This document shows, in pieces, positions 22,948-34,360 of a stretch of 64,000 bases of DNA. Below the pieces are notes generated by a model. That model did not search any database. It was given only the letters and a program-made list of their open reading frames with translations, and was not told where the DNA came from. The translations under genes and the position numbers were made by a program. The stretch comes from Pictodentalium vernedei (taxonomy: Eukaryota; Mollusca; Scaphopoda; Dentaliida; Dentaliidae), in NCBI GenBank assembly GCA_031216915.1, contig CM062297.1:536260971-536324970 (forward strand), written 5' to 3'. Each line of letters begins with the position of its first letter. Position 1 is the stretch's first letter.

Positions 22948-24166
22948 TTTTTAGCTCAACTTTGGCGAAGCCAAATTTGAGGTATTGCCATGGCCCGTCG
23001 TCCGTCTGTCGTGCTGTACACACGGCTTGGGCTAGAGGTCGTATTTATGAACCGATTTTTACGAAACTTCTTGGGTTCCTTTGTTATCACCATGAGAGGA
23101 GAATGAGTGTTTTGGGGTCCGGTCCGAAATTTAAGACGGCCGCTGGCAGCCATTTTATACCAAAATTAGGTGCAATCAGCTTTTTGTGCAGAACTTCCAT
23201 ATGAAGGTGCTGATTTGAATAATTTTGTGTGTGAATGTTTAGTACCATGGAATACATCACATATAATACAGGTTTTTTTCTCGAGCATAAATTATGCCAA
23301 TTAGACTAACTTTGATCTATTCAATGTTACTTTCAGCACTGTGACTGCAAATGCCAATATGGCTCGGGCTAGAGGCCGTATTTATGACCCAATCTTTACG
23401 AAACTTCTTGGGCACCTTTGTTATCACCTTGGGACGAGAACGAGTGTTTTTTGGGTGCAGTCCGAAATTCAAGATGGCTGCTGGTGGCCATTTTGTACCA
23501 AAATTGGTGCAATCAGTTTTTTGTACAGAACTTTTGTATGAAAGTTCTGATTTGAACAGATTTGAATAAATTTCTGTATGAATGTTTAGTAACATGGAAT
23601 ACATCACATATAATACAGGTTTTTTTCTCATGCAAAAATTATGCAAATTAACTTCTGTATGAAAGTTCTGATTTGAATAAATTTTTGTAGGAATGTTTAG
23701 TAACATGGAATACATCACATATAATACATGTTTTTTTCTCGTGCAGAAATTATGCAAATTTGATGAACTTTGATTTGTTCAGTGCTACTTATACACAGTA
23801 AGTGCACATGTCAATACGGCTCGGGCGTGAGTCTAAACTTCTTGGGGTACCTTTTTTATCACCTTGTGACAGGAACGGGTGTTTTTGGGTGCCTTTGTTA
23901 TCACTGTTCTATGAGAACAAATATTTTGGGGTTTAGTCAGACACATTCTGGGACTAGTTTAGCATCTGACGGTCGCCCACCTTTACAATACTTTACCTAC
24001 ACATTTGTTACAGGCTACTGTCAGCATTTATGTACAGACCGTTACAATACTTTACATGTACCTTTGTTATCAGGTCATTACCTAGATGTTTGTCATTCCT
24101 GTCTCACATACTGTACATGTACGTGTCTTAAACAAGTTGAGCTACAGTGTCACTGACACTTTCGTT
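22948..24166 (+). mobile_element. Satellite-cored element, family 2, short copy
   Basis: One end has the hairpin CTCAACTTTGGC/GCCAAATTTGAG (from 22953) after TTTTTAG, followed by GCCCGTCGTCCGTC. The other ends AAGTTGAGCTACAGTGTCAC with the hairpin AGTGTCA/TGACACT (about 24145-24160). AGCTCAACTT and AAGTTGAGCT form a short inverted pair inside the ends. Longer copies in the opposite orientation lie at 57394-59088 and 60306-63185. The core here holds about three partial units. Open frames in it are translations of repeat. Confidence 0.75.
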
Positions 24167-24197
24167 TGTAAATTATTTTCAAACAAGGCTAAACTGT

Positions 24198-26414
24198 TGT
24201 TAGCTCACCTGACTGAAAGTCAGGGTGAGCTTTTCTTATCACTCTTCGTCCGCCGTCCGTCCGTCCGTCGTCCTGCGTGAAGGTGGTGTTTGAGCCTCTT
24301 TCTCCTAAACCACTGGCCACATTTTAATTAAATTTCATGTAAGTAGTGGTTATATAGGGGCATTTTGATTTTTATGCAAATTAGGTTTCGGCTCATATTG
24401 AGCAGAGGGGTGTGGAAAAAATGGCCAAATTTTTTGAAAATCTTCTAATGAGCCACCAGTAGCAGAGACTTGATATGTGGTATACAGAGTCCTTTTGAGG
24501 TTTAGAATCAAGTTTGTTCAAGAGAAGTTTGTCAGGCATTATTTGCCTTCGTTATAGGAGGGGCAAACATTTTGGCCACGCCTAAAATTTCTATTTTCAG
24601 AACCGTGAGGTCGATTTGAACCAAATTTGATATGAGATGATAATGGGTCATAAGTAGTTGATCGATGCAAAAGAAAATTTTCTCATTGCCCCGTGGGAAC
24701 CTCGGGAGCTAAAAATAGGAAAAACCTTAAAACTGCCATATCTCCAAAACTACACGGCATAGAGAAGTCTTATTTTGTATAAAGCTTACTTTTATCCAGT
24801 AGAATGTAATGGTTAAAAAAAATCCCTATCGGTTTGATCACAAGCACTTTTTAACACTGTAGGCAATGGGAAAAACATTTATATTTGGGCTCAGTATAGG
24901 AGCCCGATTTCGAACTTAGTGCATTTCAGGCAAATTTCTTCAAAAATCTTCTTCTCCAGATCCAGCAGGCAGAATCTTTTGAAATTTGGTATGCCACATT
25001 GTAGGGTGGATCTGATTCAAGTTTGTTCAAATCGGAACCCTGGGTTTATATTTGGGCTCAGTATAGGAGCACAAATTTGAACTTAGTGCATTTCAGGCAA
25101 ATTTCTTAAAAAATCTTCTTCTCCAGATCCAGCAGACAGAATCTTTTGATATTTGGTATGCAACATTGTGGGGTGGATCTGATTCAAGTTTGTTCAAATC
25201 AGCTCCCTAGATTCATATTTGGGCTCACTATAGAAGCTCGAATTCGAACTTAAGTGCATTTCAGGCAAATTTCTTCAAAAATCTTCTTCTCCGAATCCAG
25301 CAGGCAGAATCTTTTGATATTTGGTATGCAACATTGTGGGGTGGATCTGATTCAAGTTTGTTCAAATCGGTCCCCTGGATTCATATTTGGGCTCACCATA
25401 GAAGCCCGAATTCAAACTTAGTGCATTTCAGGCAAATTTCTTCAAAAATCTTCTCCAGATCCAGCAGGCAGAATCTTTTGATATTTGGTATGCAACATTG
25501 TGGGGTGGATCTGATTCAAGTTTGTTCAAATCGGTCCCCTGGATTCATATTTGGGCCCACCATAGAAGCCCGAATTCAATCTTAAGTGCATTTCAGGCAA
25601 ATTTCTTCAAAAATCTTCTTCTCCAGATCCAGCAGGCAGAATCTTTTGAAATTTGGTATGCCACATTGTGGGGTGGATCTGATTCAAGTTTGTTCAAATC
25701 GGAACCCTGGGTTTATATTTGGGCTCAGTATAGGAGCCCAAATTTGAACTTAGTGCATTTCAGGCAAATTTCTTTGAAAATCTTCTTCTCAAGATCCAGA
25801 AGGCAGAATCTTTTGATATTGGGTATGCACCATGCTTAGGGGTGGTGAGATTCAAGTTTGTTCAAGCCAAGTCCCTGGGTTCATATTTGGGCTCACTGTG
25901 GTAGCCCGAATTATAACTTAGTTGAAAATGAGGAATTTTCTTTAAAAATCTTCTTCTTCAGATCCAGCAGTTGGAATGTTTTGAAATTTGGTATGCAGCA
26001 TCCTTAGGGGGGTGAGATTCAAGTTTGTTCAAGCAATGTCCCTAGGTCCATATTTGGACTCACTGTGAGAGCTCCAATTGTAACTTAGTTCAAAATGAGG
26101 AATTTTCTTTAAAAATCTTCAGATCCAGCAGTCGGAATGTTTTGATATTTGGTGTGCAGCATCCTTAGGGGGAGAGATTCAAGTTTGTTAAAGCCAAGTC
26201 CCTAGGTTCATATATGGGCTCCCTGAATTATAACTTAGTTCAATGTGAGGAATATTCTTTAAAAATCCTTTTTTTTTAGATCCACTGGTCAGAATCTTTA
26301 GATATTTGGTATAAGCTTTTCTTAGGAGGAGCAGATGCAACTTGTTGAAATCAATTCTCTGGGTTGATATTTAGGCTGTCAGGTGAGCGCCCTAAGGCCC
26401 CCTGGGGCCTCTTG
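24198..26414 (-). mobile_element. Helitron-like element with ~166-bp units, reverse orientation
   Basis: The left end is the hairpin AGCTCACCTGACTG/AAAGTCAGGGTGAGCT with CCGTCCGTCCGTCG. The right end is AGGTGAGCGCC, then GGCCCCCTGGGGCCTCTTG. The core has about eight units with TTTGGTATGCAACATTG at 24988, 25155, 25321, 25487, 25655, 25822, 25988 and 26150, a regular ~166-bp spacing. It is the most regular copy of this family in the window. Confidence 0.8.
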
Positions 26415-26415
26415 T

Positions 26416-26697
26416 TTAACAGTCTAATTGGCACCTGTTTGTCAAGTTGGGTTAGTCAAAAAGCCTCCAATGATCTCAGATTCCAGTAAAATTTGGCTTG
26501 GAAGGCCTGTCCTCCCTGATGTCATAAGGGATGTTTATACCTTATTGGGGAGAGTATGGGATTGACTTCAAAATTAGTTGTCAACAAGATATATTATTTT
26601 ATATATCTAAAACAGCATGACATTCTGCCAATGGAAACTGAGAAGTAACATAACTGGATCTAACTTTATCAATGGTGACCAAATATGACTGAATTTT
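26416..26697. other. Unclassified spacer
   Basis: About 280 bases between two satellite-cored elements; nothing recognised. Confidence 0.4.
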
Positions 26698-28576
26698 TAG
26701 TCGAGTTGTGACGAAGTCAAACTCGACTTATAGTTTGGTGAATGGCGGGTGGACGGGCGTGGGTAAACAATTGATTTCCGGGCGATTACTTGATAATGGT
26801 TCGACCCACATTCATGAAACTTCTTAAGTAGGTTGGACTCGGTGAGAGGAAGAACCCTATCTATTTTGGACTCACTAAGTCAACGGTGAAGGTCACAGTG
26901 ACCTTGAACATTCTAAATCATAAACAATTGGTTTCCGGATAACTTGACTATGGTTGAATCTACATTCATAAAACTTCATATGTAGGTTGGCCTTCCTGAG
27001 AGGAAAAACCCTATTTATTTTGGATGTGCTAGGTCAAAGGTCAAGGTCACAGTGACCCTGAACATAGTAAGTCAAAACAATTGGTTTCCAGATGATAACT
27101 TGATAATGGTTCAACTAACGTTCATGAAACTTCATAGGTTGGTTGGCATCAGTGAGAGGAAGAACCCTATTTATTTTGGACTCAGTAGGTGAAAGATGAA
27201 GGTCACAGTGACCTTCAACATAGTAAATCCAAAAACAATTGGTTTTCTGACGATAACTTGATAACAGTTCAACCCACATTCATGACACTTCATAAGTAGG
27301 TTGGCATCGGTGAGAGGAAGAACCCCATTTAATTTGGACTTGCTAGGTCAAAGGTCAAGGTCACAGTGACCTTGAACATAGTAAATCGTAAACAATTGTT
27401 TACGGATGATAACTTGACTATGGTTCAACCCACATTCATGACACTTCATATGTAGGTTGGCCTTTTTGAGAGGAAAAACCCTATTTATTTTGGACTCACT
27501 AGGTTAAGGTCACAGTGACCCTGAACATAGTAAATCAAAACAACTGTTTTCCGGATGATAACTTTATAATGGTTTGACCCACTTTCATGAAACTTCATAG
27601 GTAGGCTGGCTTCAGTGAGAGGGAGGAACCCTATTTATTTTGCACTCGCTAGGTGAAAGGTCAAGGTCACAGTGACCTTCAACATAGTAAATCTTAAACA
27701 ATTGGTTTTCGGATGATAATTTGATAATGGTTTGACCCACATTCATGAAACTTCATAGGTAGATTGGCCTACGTGAGTAGAAGACCCCTATTTATTTTGG
27801 ACTCGCCAGGTCAAAGGTCAAGGTCACAGTGACCTTGAACATAATAAATCGTAAACAATTGGTTTCCAGATGATAATTTGACAATGGTTCCACCCACGTT
27901 CATGAAACTTCATAGGTAGGTTGGCATTGGTGCATTTTGGAATCACTAGGTCATCAGAACTTGACATAAACATTGTTGCTATAGAGGCATGTGCTAAAAA
28001 GAATTGAAATTCAGTTATTATTGTTAAAGTTATGCCATGAACAAGCATTACGCAGTATTTTTTTAACAAAGGGCAATAACTTAGACAATTTTCATCGAAT
28101 AATGGTGGTCATCAAACCTGAGGTAGACACTGTTTCTAAAGAGATGTATACCACACAAAATTGAAATTTGATTATTAACTAAGTTGTTCCATAAACAAGC
28201 ATAACACAAAATTTTGTAACAAAGGGCAATAACTCCCAGAATTTTCACTGAATATTGGTGGTCATCGAACTTGATATAGACATTGTTGCTCAAGAGAGAA
28301 ATACCGAAAAAACGGAAATCTGTTAACTGTTCATGCTATGCCATAAACAGGTTTTACAGGATATTTTTATAATAAAGGGCCATATCTCCGATAATTTTCA
28401 AGAGATATTGGTGGTCATAAAATGTGACATAGACGTTGTTGCTATAGAGACATATACCAAAAAGAATTGAAATCTGTTTACTTTCGTTCAAGTTATGCCA
28501 TAAACAAAGTTCGGATGAACGGACAGTTGGGCAGAGTTCTTCGCTATATCCCTCCCTTGCGGGGGACAATAAAAGA
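26698..28576 (+). mobile_element. Satellite-cored element, family 3 (~156-bp units)
   Basis: Opens with TTTTTAG and a hairpin AGTCGAGTT/AAACTCGACT. About seven units follow, each with AAGGTCACAGTGACCTTGAA (near 26891, 27045, 27201, 27359, 27508, 27665, 27822; spacing 149-158 bp) and CATTCATGAAACTTCATA. A second unit type with AAAGGGCAATAACT follows to about 28500. It closes with CCCTCCCTTGCGGGGGA. Architecture matches the other Helitron-like elements here. Confidence 0.65.
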
Positions 28577-28916
28577 CCAGATTCAATTTGAGATATGATT
28601 CAAATCGAAAATGTGTGATTTGTAGGTCCCTATGTCATACGCCTATAGGCTGGGCCCCGTGCTGTGTCCACTTAATTTTTTTAATAATATACTCGCCCAA
28701 AAAGAAAGTGTGCATTGCAGAAATTGATCAAACTCCCAAAAAATAATTTCGTAGGTGTAAAGACTGTTAACCTGTTCATGAATATGTTATATTGAACACA
28801 AAAACAGCTTTCCCCGTTAAAATTGCATTAACTTTAAATGACGTGCTGCACGTTTGTGAAAAGGCATGTTTTGCACGTGGAGAGTCTGAAAATTCATGCA
28901 GCAGTGTGAATCCTTG

Positions 28917-28955
28917 GGTATTTAAACACTAAAGGAAGGCCTTCCTATCGTTCAC
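28917..28955 (+). promoter_or_regulatory. Probable transposase promoter
   Basis: TATTTAAA (from about 28919) lies ~30 bases upstream of TTCACATTC, an initiator-like sequence, and ~75 bases before the transposase ATG. Inferred from motif spacing only. Confidence 0.4.
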
Positions 28956-28995
28956 ATTCAAACTTGCGCTGCTGTTAAAACGACTCCACATTAGC

Positions 28996-30009
28996 ATGCC
29001 AAGATTGACAATGAATCAACGTCTCCTTACCCTGGGTATGATTAGAGCTGGCAGAACACACAGAGAGGTTGCCCAGCATTTGAACTGCCACCGTAACACT
29101 GTAGACAGGCTAGTCCATCAACATGCACAACATGATGACGTTCGAGACCGACCCCGCTCCGGGAGACCCCGAGTTACCACCCCTGCACAAGATCGGTATA
29201 TCCATGTCGTCCATCTCCAGAACCGGCAACAAACGGCAACGACGACAGCCAGGAACATCCCTAACCTGAGACGGATACATCCTCAAACAGTAATCAACTG
29301 GCTGGGAGAATACGGCTTACGTCCTCGAAGACCTGCAATTAGTCCGATTTTGACGTTACGTCATCGTCGTGCTCGACTGCAGTGGTGTAGACCACATCTC
29401 AGGCATCCCTTACACTGGTGGCAACGTGTTTTATTCACAGATGAATGTCGTTTCCATCTTTCATCATCAGATGGCCGCCAGAGAGTGCACAGACGTCGAA
29501 ACGAACGCTACGCAGATCCATGTGTCGTGGAGCAAAACCGTTATGGGGGAGGGTCTCTCATGGTGTGGGGTGGCATCACTGCCCGTAACAGAACTGAGCT
29601 GGCCATTATTGATGGCAATCTCAATGCAGCCAGATATTGTGATGATGTGCTTATACCTGTTGTTGTCCCATTTCTGCAACGTCACGGCCCCGGCGTCATT
29701 CTACAGCAGGACAACGCCCGACCCCACGCAGCTCGTGTTGTACAACAGTATCTGCAGCAACAACAAGTAGATATTCCTCCCTGGCCAGCAAATTTGCCCG
29801 ATATCTCACCCATTGAGCACGTATGGGACGAAATGAAACGTCAGCTACGCCGGCTTCCCCACGCACCATCAACGCTTGTGGAACTCCAAAGACAGCTTAT
29901 CAGAATATGGAACAACATCCCACAACACTTTCATGCTAACTTGTTCGCTTCCATGAGGCGTAGATGCACAGCAGTAGTCGATGCAGACGGAGGTCATACC
30001 AGATATTGA
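28996..30009 (+). CDS. Tc1/mariner-superfamily transposase, DD34E
   Basis: A 337-residue protein of normal length for Tc1-family transposases, which cut the element out of DNA in the nucleus and paste it at TA. Residues ~5-50 form the first helix-turn-helix (THREVAQHLNCHRNTVDRLV). GRPR (56-59) is the typical linker before the second DNA-binding domain (~65-110). The catalytic triad is D149 (FTDECRF), D239 (QQDNARPH) and E274 (SPIEHVWD), with exactly 34 residues between the last two. A glycine-rich GGGSLMVWGG box sits at 184-193. The ATG is the first in the frame, with a second at residue 6. No intron or interruption is seen. Confidence 0.95.
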   Translation: MPRLTMNQRLLTLGMIRAGRTHREVAQHLNCHRNTVDRLVHQHAQHDDVRDRPRSGRPRVTTPAQDRYIHVVHLQNRQQTATTTARNIPNLRRIHPQTVINWLGEYGLRPRRPAISPILTLRHRRARLQWCRPHLRHPLHWWQRVLFTDECRFHLSSSDGRQRVHRRRNERYADPCVVEQNRYGGGSLMVWGGITARNRTELAIIDGNLNAARYCDDVLIPVVVPFLQRHGPGVILQQDNARPHAARVVQQYLQQQQVDIPPWPANLPDISPIEHVWDEMKRQLRRLPHAPSTLVELQRQLIRIWNNIPQHFHANLFASMRRRCTAVVDADGGHTRY

Positions 30010-30125
30010 GTGTGTGACTTTTGTGTTTGACCCTTAGTGTCTATGACTCTCCATGGCACCAAGAGTATTCGTCGTAGCGTAATGAAATTTCTCGTGTTCA
30101 TCACAAATTGATTCATCTGTGATTG

Positions 30126-30131
30126 AATAAA
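30126..30131 (+). terminator. Polyadenylation signal of the transposase gene
   Basis: AATAAA about 115 bases after the stop codon and inside the right terminal repeat, so the transcript can end within the element. Confidence 0.5.
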
Positions 30132-30209
30132 ATTTCCATGAATGAAAATGATATATATCTTTTTTTAGTGTTATTTTTTAGCATGCACACTTTCTTTTTT
30201 GGGAGAGTA

Positions 30210-30947
30210 TATTTACTGACACTTTTGCAGTGATAGTAATTATATGATACTTCACATACTGACACAATTAAGCTTCTTTGGTACTTGTGAATGTTGACAA
30301 GTCCATGAAACAATTGAGCAGTATATTCTTATTAGGCCTAAAAACATTTTAAAAAACTGTTTCTCAGTCTCTCCCGCACGGTCCTTTTGGCTGCCACATG
30401 CTCTCTTTTTTATAACCAATGTAAACTTTAAAAAAATAAAAATTAAATGGTTTGTCTGATATTTTACCCAAGTTTAAAAAATTGAGAAATTTGTCCCTTG
30501 AGTGCAAGAAGCATTGAGAAGCCTTCTTGCTCTCAAGGAACGAAATACACCACCACCCATGCTATTCCATAGATAATGAGGCCTAAAACATAAACCAAGA
30601 ACATGAACTTTTGATGGCAAAGAAATAATTTCAGAAATAAAGAATAAAATAAAATTAAAAAATGCTCGCCCTCATGCAATTTTACAAATAATGGCCTGAG
30701 AAACAGAAGATCTGGCACCTTTGTAAGTCGGACATCAAATTTGAATGAGAAAACAGCAACCTCTGTTAATCATAGATGAATTACTTAGCAGCATTGCTTT
30801 GCTTTCTCACCACAACATCAACAATACACTACATTATTTCACAAACACATACCTATATACCGCCGTAACAGTTACAATTCTGGTATCAATCAGTGACAGT
30901 CAATAAAAACAATGAAAATTGTCCAAATAAATCATTGACAACATTGA
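30210..30947. other. AT-rich spacer with one hairpin
   Basis: Mostly unclassified. A 16-bp stem with one mismatch (CCTTGAGTGCAAGAAG at 30496-30511, CTTCTTGCTCTCAAGG at 30523-30538) resembles the hairpin centres of the TTAA MITEs, but no clear termini were found. Confidence 0.4.
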
Positions 30948-30989
30948 TGACTATATGACATACGAACAGGGTCATAAATCAGTGAATTA

Positions 30990-31685
30990 AGCATGATGCT
31001 GAAATAAAGAGTATGATACTCAATTAATATTGTATGATACCCAAATAATATAGTATTATACTGAATTAATTCAGTATCATATTCAAATAATTGAGTATCA
31101 TACTTAATTATTTATGCAGCATTTATGAAATCATACCAAATAATATAGCATCATACCAAATCATTAGAGTATCATACTAAAAAAACAATTAAGACCCTCC
31201 CGTACGTGAACCTGATTTCAGTATCATGCTATTTTATTTATGCTGCATTCATGAAATCGTGCACAATAATATAGTATGATTCTAAATTACTTGAATATCA
31301 TACTAAAATAATTAAGTCTCATACACAAATAATATAGTATGATTCTAAATTAATTGAGTATTATACTAAAATAATTAAGTATCATACACGAATGATATAG
31401 TATGATTCTAAATTATTTGGGTATCATTCTAAAATAATTAAGTATCATACACAAATAATATAGTATGATTCTAAATTAATTGAGTATCATACTAAAATAA
31501 TTAAGTATCATACACAAATAATATAGTATGATGCTAAATTAATTGAGTATCATACTGAATTAATTCAGTATCATACACAAATAATATAGTACGATGCTAA
31601 ATTACTTGAGTATCATACAGAATTAATTCAGTATCATACACAAATAATATAGTATGATGCTAAATCAATTGAGTATCATACAGAA
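30990..31685. repeat. Left-arm AT-rich satellite of ~62-63 bp units
   Basis: Units combine the palindrome TACTGAATTAATTCAGTA with ATCATACTATATTATTTGTG-type sequence (read in reverse). It is the mirror of 42205-43150. The array is cut at 31685 by an inserted element and resumes at 33959. Confidence 0.9.
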
Positions 31686-33958
31686 CTAGAACTATCACTG
31701 AAGGTGATTACTACTCCCGCTTTGGGTTTTTAGAGGAATGCACTTCTGATCATGTAGGCGAAGGCCATAAGGAAATGTATACATAAAGATCATTTTTTGT
31801 TGTTGAAATTTGTATTTGCATGTGGCCTTCCACAGAACAGCACTGAATACTTAAAGAGCCCACACATATATGGTTTACATTTGGAAAAACACATTTACAA
31901 TGTGCAATATGTATTCAAAATCGGATCATTAATGTAGGAGGAGTTGCATACACAAGAATCCCATTTGAAAACCCATAATAAATCCAAGTTAAAGGGAGAT
32001 AACCTGGTTAAAATTGTCGCAGATCAAAAATTTGGGAATATGCGTATGTTCACTTAGTTGTGATAATGTTTGAAAGGTTTCGTCAAAATTGATTGATAAA
32101 TGTAGGAGGAGTTGCACGCACAAGAATTTCATGTAGAAACCCATAATAAATCTAAGTTAAAGGGAGATAACCTGGTTAAAATTGCCACAGCTCAAAAATT
32201 TTGGAATATGCGCATGTTCACTTAGTAGTGATGATGTCTGTAAACTTTCGTCCAAATTGATTGATAAATGTAGGAGGAGTTGTGCACACAAGAATTTCAT
32301 GCAGAAACCCATATTAAATCAAAGTTCAAGAGAGATAACCTGGTTAAAATTGTCGCAGATCAAAAAGTTTGGAATATGCACATGTTCACTTAGTAGAGAT
32401 GATGTTTGAAAGGTTTCATCAAAATCGGTTCATTAATGTAGGAGGAGTTGCGCACACAAGAATTTGTTCGAACGGAAAGACATAATAAATCTAAGTCAAA
32501 GGGAGATAACCTGGTTAAAATTGTCGCAGATCAAAAATCTTGGAATATGCGCATGTTCACTTAGTAGTGATGATGTCTGAAAAGTTTTGTCCAAATTGAT
32601 TGATAAATGTAGGAGGAGTCGCACGCACAAGAATTTCATGTAGAAACCCATAATAAATCTAATTTAAAGGGAGATAACCTAGTTAAAATTGCCACAGCTC
32701 AACAATTTTGGAATATGCGCATGTTCACTTAGTAGTGATGATGTCTGTAAACTTTCGTCCAAATTGATTGATAAATGTAGGAGGAGTTGCGCACACAAGA
32801 ATTTCATGCAGAAACCCATGTTAAATCAAAGTTCAAGAGAGATAACCTGGTTAAAATTGTCGCAGATCAAAAAGTTTGGAATATGCACATGTTCACTTAG
32901 TAGAGATGATGTTTGAAAGGTTTCATCAAAATCGGTTCATTAATGTAGGAGGAGTTGCGCACACAAGAATTTGTTCGAACGGAAAGACATAATAAATCTA
33001 AGTCAAAGGGAGATAACCTGGTTAAAATTGTCGCAGATCAAAAATCTTGGAATATGCGCATGTTCACTTAGTAGTGATGATGTCTGAAAAGTTTTGTCCA
33101 AATTGATTGATAAATGTAGGAGGAGTTGCGCACACAAGGATTTCATGTAGAAACCCATATTAAATCAAAGTTCAAGAGAGATAACCTGGTTAAAATTGTC
33201 GCAGATTAAAAAGTTTGGAATATGCACATGTTCACTTAGTAGAGATGATGTTTGAAAGGTTTCATCAAAATCGGTTCATTAATGTAGGAGGAGTTGCGCA
33301 CACAAGAATTTGTTCGGATGGAAAGACACAATAAATCTAAGTCAAAGGGAGATAACGTGGTTAAAATTGTCGCAGATCAAAAATCTTGGAATATGCGCAT
33401 GTTCACTTAGTAGTGATGATGTCTGAAAAGTTTTGTCCAAATTGATTGATAAATGTAGGAGGAGTTGCGCACACAAGAATTTCATATAGAAACCCATATT
33501 AAATCAAAGTTCACGAGAGATAACCTGGTTAAAATTGTCGCAGATCAAAACGTTTGAAATATGCACATGTTCACTTAGTAGAGATGAAGGTTTCATCAAA
33601 ATCGGTTCATTAATGTAGGAGGAGTTGCGCACACAAGAATTTGTCCGGATGGAAAGACGTATGGACGGACGGACGGACGTACGGATGGACGGACGTACAG
33701 GGCGATTCCTTATTAAATCAAAGTTCAAGAGAGATAACCTGGTTAAAATTGTCGCAGATCAAAACGTTTGAAATATGCACATGTTCACTTAGTAGAGATG
33801 ATGGGTTCATCAAAATCGGTTCATTAATGTTGGAGTTGCGCACACAAGAATTTGTCCGGACGGAAAGACGTACGGATGGACGGACGGACGTACGGACGTA
33901 CAGGGCGATTCCTATATAGCCCCCACTTCTTCGAAGCGGGGGGGGGGGGGGGGTATAA
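31686..33958 (-). mobile_element. Helitron-like element inserted in the left arm (family 4)
   Basis: In minus orientation it begins TTATACCCC and ends with a hairpin ATCAC/GTGAT followed by AGTTCTAG. It sits between A and T of the satellite with no target duplication: the interrupted unit CAGAA|TTAATTCAG is rebuilt exactly when it is removed. CTAG at the end, a hairpin just before it and an A|T target are Helitron hallmarks; the usual 5' TC is absent. The core is ~170-bp units (GAGATAACCTGGTTAAAATT) in a ~507-bp higher-order repeat. ACGGACGGACG runs precede the poly-G end. A shorter copy lies at 51070-52117. Confidence 0.75.
32163..33540 (+). repeat. Higher-order repeat inside the inserted element
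   Basis: GAGATAACCTGGTTAAAAT recurs about every 166-173 bp from 31996. Blocks of three units repeat almost exactly after 507 bp: the two 75-codon frames at 32182 and 32689 differ at only two residues. The near identity indicates recent amplification by unequal exchange or template switching. Confidence 0.85.
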
Positions 33959-34030
33959 TTAATTCAGTATCATACACAAATAATATAGTATGATGCTAAA
34001 TTAATTGAGAATCATACTGAAAACCTGTCA
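33959..34030. repeat. Left-arm satellite, continuation
   Basis: TTAATTCAGTATCATACAC and GATGCTAAATTAATTGAGA restart the unit interrupted at 31685. Confidence 0.85.
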
Positions 34031-34052
34031 ATCAACACATTCTAACCAATCA

Positions 34053-34090
34053 GTGGCGCCGATACATACACGCTAGATTTTCTGGCGCCA
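34053..34090. promoter_or_regulatory. GTGGCGCC/GGCGCCAC dyad before a small open frame
   Basis: GTGGCGCC (34053-34060) and GGCGCCAC (34083-34090) are inverted copies 22 bases apart, followed by TTTAAATAA about 40 bases before the ATG at 34133. The dyad is kept in the right arm (about 42142-42179). A protein-binding role is a guess. Confidence 0.35.
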
Positions 34091-34132
34091 CATTTAAATA
34101 ACACGATAAGCAAATGGAAGGCCGATATAAAA

Positions 34133-34360
34133 ATGAATCTGGAAGGTTTTCTTGAAGACGCTCGCGGTATCGTGTCTACGGTAACCCGTACTTTACAGTC
34201 CTCCATCAACGAAGCATCTGTTTCAACAGCAAGTATGAGACTGGAAGCTTTAGAAAGAAATGTGAACAGAATGGTTGCGAGGTTCCCGGAATGTTCAGCC
34301 CTGTTACCAGTATTAACAGAGGCTGTGCAGATTGTTGAAGAAATGAAAAGGCAAGAATAA
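34133..34360 (+). CDS. Small open frame, 75 codons, left-arm copy
   Basis: Encodes an acidic, helical-looking protein without cysteine pairs or membrane segments: MNLEGFLEDARGIVSTV at the start and TEAVQIVEEMKRQE at the end. No family recognised. The mirror copy at 41893-42099 keeps most residues but its end reads in another frame. Differences between copies change amino acids rather than being silent, which argues against selection on the protein since the arms separated. It may be a decayed gene of the element or chance. Confidence 0.35.
   Translation: MNLEGFLEDARGIVSTVTRTLQSSINEASVSTASMRLEALERNVNRMVARFPECSALLPVLTEAVQIVEEMKRQE

Larger units (their letters stand above)
28692..30207 (+). mobile_element. 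Complete Tc1-like transposon
   Basis: A 1516-bp element between TA dinucleotides (28690-28691 and 30208-30209). The terminal inverted repeats are ~25 bp (28692-28715 and 30183-30207): CTCGCCCAAAAA-GAAAGTG on the left and, reverse complemented, CTCTCCCAAAAAAGAAAGTG on the right. It carries one uninterrupted transposase gene with TATA-like and polyadenylation signals inside its bounds. It is GC-richer than its surroundings, as expected for a young coding insertion. It looks whole; activity cannot be judged. Confidence 0.95.

Noticed and set aside
25334-25839. Overlapping frames with repeated SLFKS and WIHIWAH phrases
   Set aside because: Translations of the ~166-bp units; the periodicity is that of the DNA repeat.
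29369-29770. 133-codon frame on the same strand as the transposase
   Set aside because: It lies wholly within the transposase gene in another frame and has no domain.
32163-33930. CRISPR-like regular repeats
   Set aside because: Repeat units are ~170 bp and contiguous, without short direct repeats and unique spacers, in animal DNA.
34053-34090. TGGCGCC as a retroviral-type primer binding site
   Set aside because: The match stops after seven bases, and there are no long terminal repeats or retroelement genes around it.
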